Below, one piece after another: positions 43,129-54,370 of a DNA stretch of 64,000 nucleotides; position 1 is the stretch's first letter; the number at the start of each line of letters is the position of its first letter. This DNA is from Symbiodinium kawagutii. Its lineage: Eukaryota > Sar > Dinophyceae > Suessiales > Symbiodiniaceae. Location: the NCBI GenBank assembly GCA_009767595.1, contig VSDK01018139.1, positions 121,049 through 185,048 of the forward strand. Reading direction: 5' to 3'. The notes below the pieces were generated by a model. The model ran no database searches, was not told where the DNA came from, and saw nothing but the letters and a program-made list of their open reading frames with translations. The translations under genes were made by a program, and so were the position numbers.

Positions 43129-43342
43129 AACAGCAGAAGCACTGGAAAAAGTCGTAGATCTCTACAGGGAAGCCTTGAAAACTGCCAGCTGGACCGGCGC
43201 TGAAGCGCTGACCTCCCCTCTTCAGCGGGAGCTGATCACGGTGCTCGTGTCGCCGCAGCGCAACGAGGTGCTCTTTGGCCCAAGGCCCATTGAGAAGGAC
43301 ATGTCCGTGGGCAAACTGATCGAACGGATCTTGGAGGCGATC
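43129..43342 (+). CDS. Candidate exon, well-supported coding sequence
   Basis: The frame TAEALEKVVDLYREALKTAS, WTGAEALTSPLQ is followed by RELITVLVSPQRNEVLFGPR and PIEKDMSVGKLIERILEAI, ending at GCGATC|GTTGTC. A strong acceptor inside (ACCTCCCCTCTTCAG at 43225) would give a 117-nt phase-0 exon from 43226. Codon bias is high and the composition globular. No domain recognised. It lies 76 nt after the GAT/GAC tract, which is then probably intronic. Confidence 0.55.
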
Positions 43343-43604
43343 GTTGTCGGTGTCGATGGGTTGATGGTTACTTTGGTTACAGGTCAGTCATCGATTTCGG
43401 AGTCAAGTTCAGCGTGTTTCAACATGTCTTGAAATAGAAAATGACTGAAGCTTTACTTTCCGATCGAATGTTGGTGGAAAGTGCAGTCGGAAGATTCAGA
43501 TTTGGATGAAGTGCTACCAGAATGTGTCAGAGTGCAATCTGTCAAACACCTAGTCGATTCTGTCCATGACTGATGGTTGCCAATGATTGCCCCACTCAAC
43601 GTGA

Positions 43605-43694
43605 CCACTGTCTGGGGATGCCCGGTTTGTGCGCCTGGAGGTGAAAAAGCAGCCCTGGGCAACCTTGAAGCTCTTCCACGAGGTGCGAAGCTGA
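43605..43694 (+). CDS. Candidate exon or terminal exon
   Basis: Frame PLSGDARFVRLEVKKQPWAT, then LKLFHEVRS and TGA at 43692. Very natural composition and GC-rich codons. A donor before the stop (CACGAG|GTGCGA at 43683) would make it an internal exon. No clear AG acceptor just upstream, so the 5' border is unknown. Confidence 0.45.
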   Translation, partial: PLSGDARFVRLEVKKQPWATLKLFHEVRS

Positions 43695-43819
43695 TACAGC
43701 AGCTTTTTTTCACCGGGTAAGGGGCTTAGCAATGGCCACGCCGTCGGCTGATGCTGATGTGGATGGTGATAAGGACTACTCCCCAGTCATCAATTACTGC
43801 CTTCTTTTTTTCATGTTTG

Positions 43820-43869
<50 letters not shown>
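43820..43869. repeat. (ATC)n microsatellite
   Basis: About 16 ATC units. Confidence 0.95.
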
Positions 43870-44925
43870 CCATCGTTATTCTTACTGTATCATTTCCGAT
43901 GGTGGTATTTCGGTCGGAGAAAGCAGTGGATTTGGTGCCATGAAATGGGAATGCCACTATTCAACCAGTGTTTATCGTGCCCGCGTGGAACTCCAGTAAA
44001 GCTCCACATCCACCATGTATAGATGATCATTTGCCCATTCAAGATGGCAATTTACAATGTTTGAATCACCAGAGAGTCCTGACTTTTCTTGTAATGGGCC
44101 GTGAAATGATGAATGAGATTCTCTCAATGAATGAATGAATGAGCTCGCATGCGGTTCCAAGGTGATTGGTGAAAGATTGACCTGCAAAAGCTTCAATGCC
44201 TCATGATTGGTTAAGCAAGTCCCCTCAGGTACTCTCCCTAGACTCAACTATTAAGGGTTCATTTGACCACCATGAACCATGAACCACGAAGATTTACTAC
44301 CTTCAAGAGACATATATATATATATACATATAAATAAGTATATATATATATATTTATATTTATATACACATATATATGAGCACATCATGGTGGTGAGTCA
44401 TCGCGAAGTCTTACCAGGTCTTGCGTGTCCATGCCATTCCATGTTTGTTACATTTTTTCATTGCTTTCTGGTTTGAGGATTCAGGAGTGTATCCGCGTCA
44501 ACATCAGATCAACCATGTCCAATATTGTGTATCCACGTTGATAAACAAGTTCATTTGGATAAACACTTGAATATTGTAGATGATTATGGATCGAGGACAT
44601 TCGAGGACGCTAGAACTGCTTCAAGTCCGATCACTCCTACTGTTCCAGCTGGCAGATGCCGTCCGATGGACTACGGGTGAGAGGTTCACGTGGAAATTGG
44701 AAAATTACTGAGGTGCCGCTGACTGGCTACAAAGCTGACTCGATTGTCGCAACCGTTTGGAACATTTATGATGTTTACCGCCTTATTGTAGGCACCAAGA
44801 ACGCAGAAGAGTGCTAGACTCAGATGTAATAGTACCAGCTGCGCCAACTGCAGCTGCGCCAGTAGCAGCTGCAGCAGCAGCAGCTGAAGCCAAGGAGGAA
44901 GCACCACCAGCTGCAGAGGAGGCCG

Positions 44926-44960
44926 AAGCATCTGAAGAGTCTTTGACTCTTCTGATGCTT
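44926..44960. repeat. Inverted repeat in copy F linker
   Basis: Arms of 16 bp (15 matching) AAGCATCTGAAGAGTC and the complement of AAGCATCAGAAGAGTC, spacer TTT. Confidence 0.85.
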
Positions 44961-45134
44961 GGGTCAGAGGCAGTTGAAGCACCAAAGGAGGAGACAACAG
45001 AAGAGGCACCTGAAGCCAAGGAGGAAGCACCAATAGCTGCTGGCAGCAGTTGGTCCTGTGGACAACCTTTTGTGTACAGGCACAGGTCTCATTTTCAGAG
45101 ACCCGGTCGTCCTGTGCCGCCTGCGCTGGACATA

Positions 45135-45169
45135 GAAGGGATTGATGATGAGTCATCATTGATCCCTTC
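45135..45169. repeat. Inverted repeat that forms the copy F insertion
   Basis: Arms of 17 bp (15 matching) around a single central G at 45152: GAAGGGATTGATGATGA and its imperfect inverted copy. Confidence 0.9.
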
Positions 45170-45430
45170 CATGAGGAGCGCTTGTCTCCACAACCCGAAC
45201 CGCTTATGCCCAGCGTCAGAATTGGAAGAGTGAGCGCAGCACGTTGGTGGCCCGAAAGAATGGAGCGCTTCATGCGGGCCAGTATGCAGCAGTTGACTTT
45301 GGACGAAGGCGACAGCCTCTATGTGAAGCTCCGCCAGGTCACTTACCACCAAGGAGTCCAATTCAGTCTTGCTGTAGCAGTTGCAAGCGAAGCTGCAGGT
45401 TGCGTGCTGGCCCAATGCATCCACCCGTGA

Positions 45431-45452
45431 CGCAAACAGTCCTTTGTTTGCG
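45431..45452 (+). other. Post-stop stem-loop, copy F
   Basis: Stem CGCAAAC/GTTTGCG, fully paired, loop AGTCCTTT. The G-C pair of copies A and B is here an A-T pair. Confidence 0.7.
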
Positions 45453-45760
45453 TTGACAATGTCCGGGGACAAAGCTCTCCCTTCAGAGCTGAGGGGCCAT
45501 TAGTTTTGCCCAGACCCTGCAGAACCAAAAAAGGTACGGGGTGAATGTGGCTACGGTCTACGAAAGCAAATGTGCTCCTAAACCGTTGGTTTGCCAAGAG
45601 CAATTGTGTTCCAATTAGTGCAGCCGCCATCAGACAAACATAGAAAAGCCGCCATCTTGAGGCTGTCCATCAATGATGTTCACCCCCAACCATCCCCGTT
45701 TCCGTGATCGTTTGAGTGGGAAAAACCATCGTTTCTTGGTGCTGTCCTATGGATCATCCA
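45453..45760 (+). other. Conserved 3' flank of copy F
   Basis: About 300 bp matching the flank of copy A (3364-3700). No conserved frame. Confidence 0.6.
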
Positions 45761-45937
45761 GGGGTACGCCAGGAGAGAGAACTTCCGTTGGAACTGCCGG
45801 TGCACAAGATTCCGGAACGATCATTGCTGCTGCAGGCTGGGAAGCTTCAGCCACCTGTTCCCCACTGACCCAGGATCCTACCTACGATCCTACGATCATC
45901 AGACCGGCCCCAGATGTGCCCCAGGAATAATGATATG

Positions 45938-46053
45938 GGTGTTACTCAAAATTGTGATACTTCTAAATGATTCTTTATTAATCAGTCATAGTATATCGAA
46001 CCATCTATAGCTTTGGGATGCTTTGGCGTACCGCTATGGCTTAAGAAATCCCC
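45938..46053. mobile_element. GTTTCTCAA-type element, diverged copy
   Basis: Left end GGTGTTACTCAAAATTG, right end TATGGCTTAAGAAATCC. More diverged than the other copies; assignment is tentative. Confidence 0.35.
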
Positions 46054-46185
46054 ATGTGATAAATTCTACAATGTCTTGGAGTCATGAAACCGTATGAAAA
46101 CCCACCAAAAGTCTCCCGACGGTGAAAGACGGACCCATAGCTACCGCCTCCTGGATCACGGAGTGCCTTCGAATCACCAGCTGCG

Positions 46186-46599
46186 GTGATATTGGGGCGC
46201 GGCGTCAGGCAGAGATCAATAGCGCCACTTTGGACATCCAAGCGAGACAATGCTTTTTTGGCAAGTTCCCGGACCCGAGTTTCTCTATCGCCCAAGTGTG
46301 ACAGGGAAACGGGGGTTGTTAAGCTCCTGGGTGATCAAAGAGTTTGCTATGCAATTGATGTTACATTGGACATGGGGCTGGGATGGGCTGGGCATCTTGA
46401 CACGGGGTTGAACTTGCACACTGATCTCTACCAGATCACAGACCTTGACGCCGGATGTGACAATGCCAGTTTGCCACCTTCGATGCAGAACTGCCTAAGA
46501 GCCATCCGTTTGGTTGTCAGAACTGGCGAGAATCAAAGACTGTTGACGACCCTTCAAGAGCCACTTTCATCCACTTTCTCTGTTCTTCAAAGGGGCTGA
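46186..46599 (+). CDS. Long open region, exon-like, strand uncertain
   Basis: A + frame is open for 137 codons; the part GDQRVCYAIDVTLDMGLGW and LNLHTDLYQITDLDAGCDNA looks natural. The minus strand is open over 46041-46295 and reads MGDRETRVRELAKKALSRLD, then VQSGAIDLCLTPRPN, which also looks coding. The two readings overlap only at 46186-46295, so exons on different strands side by side are possible. No domain recognised. Confidence 0.35.
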   Translation: MILGRGVRQRSIAPLWTSKRDNAFLASSRTRVSLSPKCDRETGVVKLLGDQRVCYAIDVTLDMGLGWAGHLDTGLNLHTDLYQITDLDAGCDNASLPPSMQNCLRAIRLVVRTGENQRLLTTLQEPLSSTFSVLQRG

Positions 46600-46685
46600 C
46601 TCTTCAGTGTTGCTATTGCCCCTTCAGTGCCAATCACAGCCCTTGCCATTCACAGCTCCTTTCCACTTGCAGATCTTCGTTTCAG

Positions 46686-46774
46686 CTGGGAGAACAGGGG
46701 GCAGCGCGCGCTCCGCAGGATGTGATCACTGAAGTCAGCATCGCCCCTCAAACGGAGGAGGACTATGAGGCGTC
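46686..46774 (+). CDS. Candidate exon followed directly by an element
   Basis: After GATCTTCGTTTCAG the frame reads LGEQGAARAPQDVITEVSIA, then PQTEEDYEA. The GT at 46775 is the first base pair of a GTTTCTCAA-type element. GC-rich codons; no family recognised. Confidence 0.5.
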
Positions 46775-46884
46775 GTGCTTTCGCAAGCCAGGAACTGGGG
46801 TACCCAGAGCTATGGTTGGTGACTGGCAATGATTGATAATGAATGATCGATATAAAGGATGGGGGGTACGCCTATGTTGAGAAC
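46775..46884. mobile_element. GTTTCTCAA-type element, copy 4
   Basis: Left end GTGCTTTCGCAAGCCAGGAA then CTGGGGTACCC; right end GGGGGGTACGCCTATGTTGA then GAAC. It starts exactly at the predicted donor of the exon before it. Confidence 0.6.
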
Positions 46885-47043
46885 CCCCGCTTTTGGTGAA
46901 GCAATCATACCACTAGGCTTCAAAACCAGTTTCAGGGGAAGATGGCCCAACCCTGATGAAAAACTGCCGACTGGAACTCCATGGATAACTTTGGAACGCG
47001 CATGTGGCGTCAAGGAGACGTGCCGACGTGTGAATCGCCTCAG

Positions 47044-47097
47044 GCGGACGTGAAGAAAGTCCAGGAAGAGCTCAGTGCCTCGAAACCGGCGTGGATG
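47044..47097 (+). CDS. Candidate 54-nt phase-0 exon, coiled coil
   Basis: Between GAATCGCCTCAG and GTGGATG|GTGCCG: ADVKKVQEELSASKPAWM (18 codons). Heptad-like. An element of the TGGGTCAA family starts about 40 nt later. Confidence 0.5.
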
Positions 47098-47138
47098 GTG
47101 CCGATGCTGATAGCATCTCATAGATGTTCATAAGGCTA

Positions 47139-47241
47139 TGGGTCAATATTAACCAACCAACTAATAGGGGATAATCACCAACAATAGCAAGGAAAACAAA
47201 GGTTAATGATAGGGGAAGCAGGGGTACAGGGTTTTGACCCA
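47139..47241. mobile_element. TGGGTCAA-type element, copy 2
   Basis: TGGGTCAATATTAACCAACC at the left, GGGGTACAGGGTTTTGACCC at the right, 103 bp; the outer bases GGCTA/TGCC extend the inverted repeat. Confidence 0.7.
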
Positions 47242-47484
47242 CTGCCATATTCTGTCTAGAAGATGTTTGGCACACAGCCTTCCATTGTATTTTCCATTAA
47301 GGCATGCTTTAGGCATGCTTTCTTTGAATCAGCGTTTACATCAAACAATGATCGAGGCATGCTTTAGGCATGAGATTGTCGGGTACCTGTATATCGTCAT
47401 ATATCCATATTCCAAACAGCTTTTTCCATCTTTTTCCCAAATGATTGGTTTCCAATGGTCCCAGCTGGTTTCTCAATCCTTCGC

Positions 47485-47605
47485 TGCGATGGCCGCCATA
47501 AGGAGCGGTGCCCGGCGGTCGGTACCGCAAGAGCATCGGCGAGGTGGTGGCCACCGTTGGGGGCACACAGCCGGTGCTTGGGTGGCCGTGGTGCAACGGT
47601 TTCCC
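47485..47605 (+). CDS. Exon-like island, frame uncertain
   Basis: GC-rich island. One frame reads RYRKSIGEVVATVGGTQPVL; another MAAIRSGARRSVPQEHRRGG. The first has the better codon pattern. Borders are not clear. Confidence 0.3.
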
Positions 47606-49354
47606 GATGATGGGGTACCGTTGGGTGCCACGGCAATGATGGCTGGGACCAGCAGCTCCAATGGCAGTAGAGCAGTGATGACACCAATCATCAGGTGGAT
47701 CGGCAGGCGCCTATCAACATGTGACGGCTGGGTACCATCCCCAGCCCTGGTTGCTGGATTCGAGCATTCTTGGAACAAAGTACTGGAAGGGGTTTTTAGA
47801 TGTGTTAAGGAATAGTATCCTGTATCAACCATACAGGAATGATAGAACAGATGCATGAGATCCAGAATAGCATCGCAGGAATCCCAATTATTGTTGCTGT
47901 CCACAATAGTTACCTCATTGTTGATTATTGTGTTCTACAGCTATGGTTGTTTATGTATCGCAAACCAACCAGTAGTCGAGAGCATTGGAAAAGCTGGATA
48001 CGTTCCAAGTCTGTCCAAATCTCAATACAGAAGAGGAGGGAACAGGAAGTGACATGAGCTCCAAAATTGACCACTGGACCAGGTTCTCCCTCTTCAAATC
48101 ATCAATCATTACAATCAACTGTTCTCAGGCTTAATGCCATGCTTATATAATCACGGTGAATGTGTCTTGGTGACAAACAGCCATCATGCGCAAGTCGACA
48201 TGAAGCAGGCAGTCTTTTTGGATGACTCAAGGGCTCTGAATAACACTCACACGAGAATGTACACAGAGACCATGAACGGTTGTTAGCTAAAAAAGACCAA
48301 AAAATGGGTGTCCAGATATGATGCTTTTTCATGGGAAAACCTGGAAGTTGAAGCCTGAAAGGCATTTTTGAAGTTTGAACAGTTCTGATGGATGTTCCAC
48401 TCAAGTCTTTCCTTTAAACCAGCTGCCACCGCGGTGAGGATTCCGTGGCGTTGTTGACGACCTTGGAAGAGAGACCGAAGTCGTTGAGTTGCGTAACCCT
48501 TCAAAGCTGCCGGGCCACTCAGTACTCTGACTGAGCAGGTCATGGAGGAGTTGCAACGCATCCTTTAGGATTGCCACCAACCACTACCACCATCAACGAC
48601 CATCAAGCATCATCAACAAATAGAATCACCATCAACCACTATCAACCACTATTCTCCACTATCAACCACGATCATGAAGAATGGGTGATCCGCAATTGTT
48701 CAGCATGCATATTGTAGGAGGGGATTTGTGTATCCGGTGCGCGGTCAGCCATGGTCAGCCTGTGGCTGATCAATCGCAACAGTGCCTGGCAAGTGGTGTC
48801 ATTAAAACACATGAGGCATTTGGAAGCTGTTTAACCACAATTGTTGGTGATTCTCCCTTATAATTAGTGGAGTTTAGTGCAATGGAAACCATAGGAAGGA
48901 TCCTTTATGGTGATGATTTGCATCACATCAAACTTAAACTGGTTCAAGCTAGGACGGCGATCCATTGGGTCAATGGTTGATGATAGCCAAACCCCCACCT
49001 TTAAGCCAGTTCAAGCCGCCCATGTACCAGTCAAAGACGGCCTAGGTTTTCTTGGCTGGGCATCGTAGTGAATCCATGCGTGCCACCAGAAATCTTTTGC
49101 TGTAATGAAATTACGTCCGCTCTTTCCTTCCTATTTGACATACATAAAAAGACGCATGTACTCTATATACACACGCATATGCGCACATTGTTAGTCGAGC
49201 GGTATGATCTTTTTAAAGGACTTGTTTGCCAGTGAACTGTCCTGATCGCCAGCCTCTTGTTGATTCTATACTTGGGACTACCAGTGGCAAGGGCACAGCA
49301 GTGACGTGTTACCCTGAACGGATCCCCGTGAAGCCTCAGCCTTGAGGTCTCAAG
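47606..49354. other. No convincing gene
   Basis: Intron-like. CATCAACCACTATCAACCAC repeats at 48580-48670. The frame at 48681-48863 is open but without splice-like borders or bias. Confidence 0.4.
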
Positions 49355-49393
49355 GAGGAGCAGCTGGGGCAGCTGCGGAGCTTCTTGCGGAAG
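49355..49393 (+). CDS. Candidate 39-nt exon, coiled coil
   Basis: After GAGGTCTCAAG: EEQLGQLRSFLRK, then a GC donor (AAG|GCGCTT) or continuation. G/C-ending codons throughout. GC donors are known in dinoflagellates. Confidence 0.4.
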
Positions 49394-49598
49394 GCGCTTG
49401 GATTTACATAGAATTCTTTCACTGGCGATTTTTCTATCACTTGGACATTTCATCCAATTTTAGTGATATAAATTCTGGTGATGACTTGCATTCAGAACTG
49501 ATATCATTACAATTCATTGTATATGTCATATTCCGTCACCCTTTGGATAAGCACGGCGTAAAGATCTCAAAACCTTGAGAAAGTGGTGATCCTGGCAG

Positions 49599-49690
49599 GC
49601 GAAGACCGCCAAGGCAAAGGTTTGGAAGCACGAAGCCTATTTTCAATACTACGTCATGGGCTGGGCCGCCGGTCACAAGATGAGGCGACG
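49599..49690 (+). CDS. Candidate exon
   Basis: After GATCCTGGCAG: AKTAKAKVWKHEAYFQYYVM, then GWAAGHKMR. Natural composition; donor could be GT at 49671 or lie later. Another frame (ILAGEDRQGKGLEARSLFS) is also open. Confidence 0.4.
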
Positions 49691-52304
49691 CCGCCGTTTA
49701 CTGGACAGGAAATGACAAGAAGGTGAAGCTAGAGATAGAGGTGTCCATGAATCCTCAAGCAATGGAATCCCCATTTAGTAGGACGTAAGTGACATAAGCA
49801 AGTAGTGGGATGTTCCCCAAAGTGATGTCCTACTTGCAAACAATGACCACTTTGGCATCGCATGGGGTATCGACTATATATTAGATATTGCATGTTATTG
49901 CAGCAGGATTTTTTTGCGGTTTCTTTTTTGTAAGGAAAAGAGTGACAACCAGGGGCAGTATCTACTTTGGTGCCACATGAAACATGCCAGTGATTGACCT
50001 GGTGATCCGCTTCCGTATTGGGGGTATACTACCTACAGTGTCCTATGTAATGTGTAATTCATATTCGTATTGACACTGACACACTGCAATGATTAATGAC
50101 CTCGGATACTCAACTGGAATATAAGACTCCGGACATTCAGCACCCACTCCTGTCTTTGTTGATGTCCATTTGATAAAGCAACCAAATTATCAAATGTTTT
50201 GGCTAATAGTATCTTTATTCTGCTTTGAACAACCAATTTAACCCAGAGATGATTCCAAGCCAGACTGCTTCCTCAGAATTCCAGTCAGTGGCGACATACC
50301 ACGGGTGAGCAATCACTACTTGGGGTTATGATCAGATTTGACATTTCAGGTGTTTTCATCATTCAGAACGTCCCAGGAGCAGCTACCAGACCGTTGATGA
50401 AACATGATGAAGTGCTGGTCTTCGAATCTGCTGCCATGCACATCTCAGATACAGGTCCCGTGGACCACAAACTGCCTGCCTCACCTCACCAGACGTTGAT
50501 GGCTACTATCAATAATCAATACAAGAAAACAAGCGGAAGTGATGTCGTTTGCGCTCATGGACCCTTGGCTGTTTATCTTATCCCTCATGATGACTCCACT
50601 CATTGAACAATGATGTTCGCCATCATGACAATTAGGCACAATTAGCATACAATTAGCATCAGTTTACATAGTCATTTGTTACCATGAGCCAAACATCACT
50701 AGTTGAGGGTGATTGAAAATGCTTCACTTCCCTCAGCTGTCAGATTCAGCCTTCGATGTTCCTACTGGCAGGCTGTCCATCCTCAGTGAGGATGCACCCT
50801 CCCGGTCCGTTGACAACAAGGTCAGGTGATCATCACCAACTGACGCAATGGAACGCAACGCAGCTGGGGATATTCCACTAGAGATGTGGGGATGTCAAGT
50901 CACAGGGCAACAACTTGTAATTACTTGTCAACCCATTCCAACAGCTCATGTGTTCATTCATTGGACTCTGTGATCATTTTGGAGGTACAGAAATAGATTT
51001 TCGCCTGAGACCTGGAGACAACTCTGAAGAAGATAGATATTGTAATCATATATGAATATGATTGAACATGTATTCGATATGTACCTGTATGCCTGTATTC
51101 ATTTACATGCGTATATAACATACACCTGCCTGGACATGTACAAGGAATTATTTGGATGCACACGCATACATGTATAGATGATATAGATGTATATAGACTC
51201 ACACGCACATACACATAACGCACAATGTAACGTATCTACGTCGTACGATTAGAATGTATGTGTGAAGCAAACAATTTTTGTATATTCTTTTGAATCAAAT
51301 CCTTACCTGTACCCCATTGTTTGTGCTGTGACATGTTTGCTGACATCTTCCCCGACGTAGCTTGTGATACTGACACATCATCATTTGCCGACAGGTCTAC
51401 TGACAGGTAGTCGCACAAATATGCGCGGAGTGTTTTGTGATGTGGGGTGGTTATATCCAAGGACAAGTTTTCTGACATAAACTCGCACATGAATGAAGCA
51501 AGTGAGGTTGGGGCTTTTCCACTGCAAAAATCAAGTGCAAGAGGTGAAAACGGACATTTGATTTGATATGCGTGCAGACAAAGCAATTGACACATTGAAC
51601 TGGCGTGAGGACAGACACCAGAGCTGAACATATGGACAGGATTGGACAGAATTAGACAGCATGACAGATAGAGTTTATGAAATCAACTACTGAGGCAACA
51701 TTATATGTTTGGACACAATATAACGACCTCAGAGGACTCTGATAGCTCGGAAAGGATTCAACAGGATTCAACAGTGATCCGGTTCTAGATTCAACAGCGG
51801 TTGCCCAACAGAGATTGAACATTTGACATTGAAACTGAGGGTTTGCAGTGATGGGGTTTGGTCCAAGATGGTGAGAACTGCGAGGGTATTCTTCGACTGT
51901 CACATAGTGTTGGAGTGTCTCATGGCGATGCTGTGATATCAGATGATGAGGAAGTGTGCTGCGATGAAGGGGGGAGGAGAAACAGGGAGGAGGGGTGGCG
52001 AGCAACCAAATCTCAGGAACATCGCTTTTGATGTACAGAAGCACGCGGAACGATTTGCCTGTGGTCAGACACTCCCTCATTATGCGACAAGTTGGTTGTT
52101 ATTTGGGGGCTGGTTGTTCAGACTCCTTCATGGGTTTTTGATTCTTAGAGTGATTTTTGAAGCTTCAGAAGTAGCGCGGACTCCCAGAGGCGGAGATCCC
52201 CACATCTAAACCCACCAGCGAATTGACAGCCTAGTTGCTCTCGGCAGCATCAAGCTGACTTGACCGTGCTTGCACATGAGAATTCGAGGGGTGCCAGGAT
52301 TAAG
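49691..52304. other. No convincing gene
   Basis: Intron-like. A frame at 50328-50606 (VLVFESAAMHISDTGPVDHK) is moderately natural but has no clear borders. CA/TATG low complexity lies at 51000-51240. Confidence 0.4.
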
Positions 52305-52378
52305 ATGATAGTCCTGGAGGTACATGATAGCACTGGATAGTACATGATAGTACTGGACAGTACATGATAGTACTCGTA
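52305..52378. repeat. 20-bp tandem repeat
   Basis: Three full and one partial unit of TACATGATAGTACTGGACAG, with few changes. Confidence 0.85.
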
Positions 52379-54199
52379 TGATGAAACACCTGTATTTAGA
52401 GGATTTTTTATCCATGCTATGTTGATATGGAATCTCATCAGTGCTTGTGACTTTGCAACTCATTACATTTTGAGTCGTGGCACAGATGGAGTGATCAAGA
52501 CTTCATATGTAACTTGGGTCGAGGGTTGCTGCTGAGAGTGAGCTTCTGAGTGTCCGAACTTGCGGCAGATGTGACAGTCCAATTTCAGCTGAATTAAGAT
52601 TGGCCATTACCGCGTGGCAGGAAAGACAGTTGATTGCTGACCATTTGGGCAGTGGGAACCAATAGAAAAATTGTGACTTTAACTCGAGCTGGGATCAATG
52701 GCGAGATCCCAACAGCTGCGGTTGGGGCAGGGTGAATTTCTTTTTCTTGGAGCAAGGGACCCTCCTTGCAGCAGTAGAGTTGGAATCAACTACAACTTCT
52801 TGCTGAATTGTGAACTGCTTTGGGCCTTTGGGACCTGGCATTTACGGTGATGAGTAAGGTCAGAGCTATTTGGGGGCACTGGTCTTTTAAGCTGGATCCA
52901 TGGATGCGCTGGAGGGGGCAGTCTACCTCGCATGCTGCATAATGCTGCATATTGCTCCAGTTGGGAAAGCTGGGCAAGCCACGCCCAAGCGAATTTTCGA
53001 TGTGAAACAGGTGATAAGCTGCCATGGAAGTCACATCATTGCGACTAGCCGCCATGTACGCGGGGGTTGTCCATGGCCATGGGGGTCCTGTGAGGGGTAC
53101 CATGCTGAATCATTCTTGATACATCATCAATATGGTGGGCGGTCTCCATGTATGGACATTCCCAAGGATTTTGGGCAGTCAAGACGGCTGCTGGCAAAGC
53201 GCAAAAGCACAGGGAGCAGTCCCAGAAGAAGATGTCTCACGTTTGCGGGGGAAGGAAACAGCTGAAGAACCACGTCTGAGATGGTTGACTGTGAAGCACC
53301 AACTTCAGTCAACTAGCTTTGAGGATATGAACAAGTTGCCACCATTGGATGTTGTTGGCTATTGTCCCCATGAGCAACCATTGTGAACCATGATACCATC
53401 ATAGTCACGCGGTTGATCAACTGATGCTAAGAAATAGTTTGGCGGGCATACCAAATTCATCAACAGGCCGATATTGATGTTTTCCTATGTACTCCTTTTG
53501 ATTCAATGGATCAAGCAGCACGATTGACGATGAAGCTACAGGTCGTGGTCTCAGTTCTTTACCGAATTATGATTCTGAAGATGCTCAAGCTAGCTACAGG
53601 ATTTCTCGTTTATGTTTGATTTCTCATCACGAAATGTGCATGTCTTGTTAAAAATTTGAACCTCATATCCCCAGCACTCCATTATGGCCCAGAGACATAT
53701 AGATTGTTGAAACCTGTTGATGCACCAGAACACAGTGAGTGGCTGGTGCATACTGAAGATTGTTCCGAGCTATTGCTTTTCGCTGTCTCCTCCCGCCGAT
53801 TCACCGCCACCAGTGGATTCACTAAGAACATGGCAACCGGATGTCGAAAGGTTCGACAGGAGTTTACCTCCTGGACATCCGAAGAGTGGAGACCTCACGC
53901 TTCACCATCGTGTTGACGTCCAGTTCCGTCCTTTTTCCGCATGAGTTCTTACATGTTTAGTCATCTAACTGATGGATGAAGATGATTGATTCAAGAAGAC
54001 CTTGGTACGCCATGGGACCACAGATGAATGCATGGATACAAATGGGATTAAATGGGTGGTTCCACCTAGCAGTGACGATTTGGGAGCCGCATGATTCTCA
54101 GTCCTCGGGGTACGCCCGTATTGAGGTCCCTTTGGAATCCTTTGGACCTCCGGTCGTTCGGCTTGCCCTAAGGGCGCCGATAAAATGCCACCGTGCCGT
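52379..54199. other. No firm gene; weak exon-like patches
   Basis: Frames at 53214-53290 (VPEEDVSRLRGKETAEEPRL) and 53680-53810 (HYGPETYRLLKPVDAPEHSE) look somewhat coding but lack clear splice borders. Listed so that they are not lost; neither is called as an exon. Confidence 0.35.
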
Positions 54200-54285
54200 G
54201 GAGTGCCCCGGACCGAAACCGGCCATGTTTGTGGCTCGAAAAATGCGGCAAGTGGTGCGGCGCTGGCTGTCTGACGTCCGAGTAC
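54200..54285 (+). CDS. Possible exon, basic helix
   Basis: The frame KPAMFVARKMRQVVRRWLSD lies in a locally GC-rich island. The borders are unclear (AG near 54170, GT near 54285). No family recognised. Confidence 0.3.
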
Positions 54286-54340
54286 ATTTCAATATCTTTC
54301 AATACCTTTCGTCTTGTTTGAAAGTGTTGGGCCTCATGAC

Positions 54341-54370
54341 TCACTACTCCTCACTACTCCTCACTACTCC
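54341..54370. repeat. 10-bp tandem repeat TCACTACTCC x3
   Basis: Three exact units. Confidence 0.9.

Larger units (their letters stand above)
44811..45430 (+). pseudogene. Leader/SH3 family copy F, 5'-truncated and frame-broken
   Basis: The leader is missing; similarity begins in the Ala/Pro linker (VPAAPTAAAPVAAAAAAAEA). It keeps a Glu-rich part (PKEETTEEAPEAKEEAP) and the middle region (YRHRSHFQRPGRPVPPALDI). A 23-nt insertion at about 45152-45174, an inverted copy of the preceding bases, throws the frame out; the upstream frame stops at 45231-45233. The SH3-like end is open in another frame (45182-45430): MQQLTLDEGDSLYVKLRQVT, then AAGCVLAQCIHP, where the family Trp is Cys and the terminal Tyr-Ile is lost. 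Direct remnants of the 5' flank are not seen. Confidence 0.7.
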
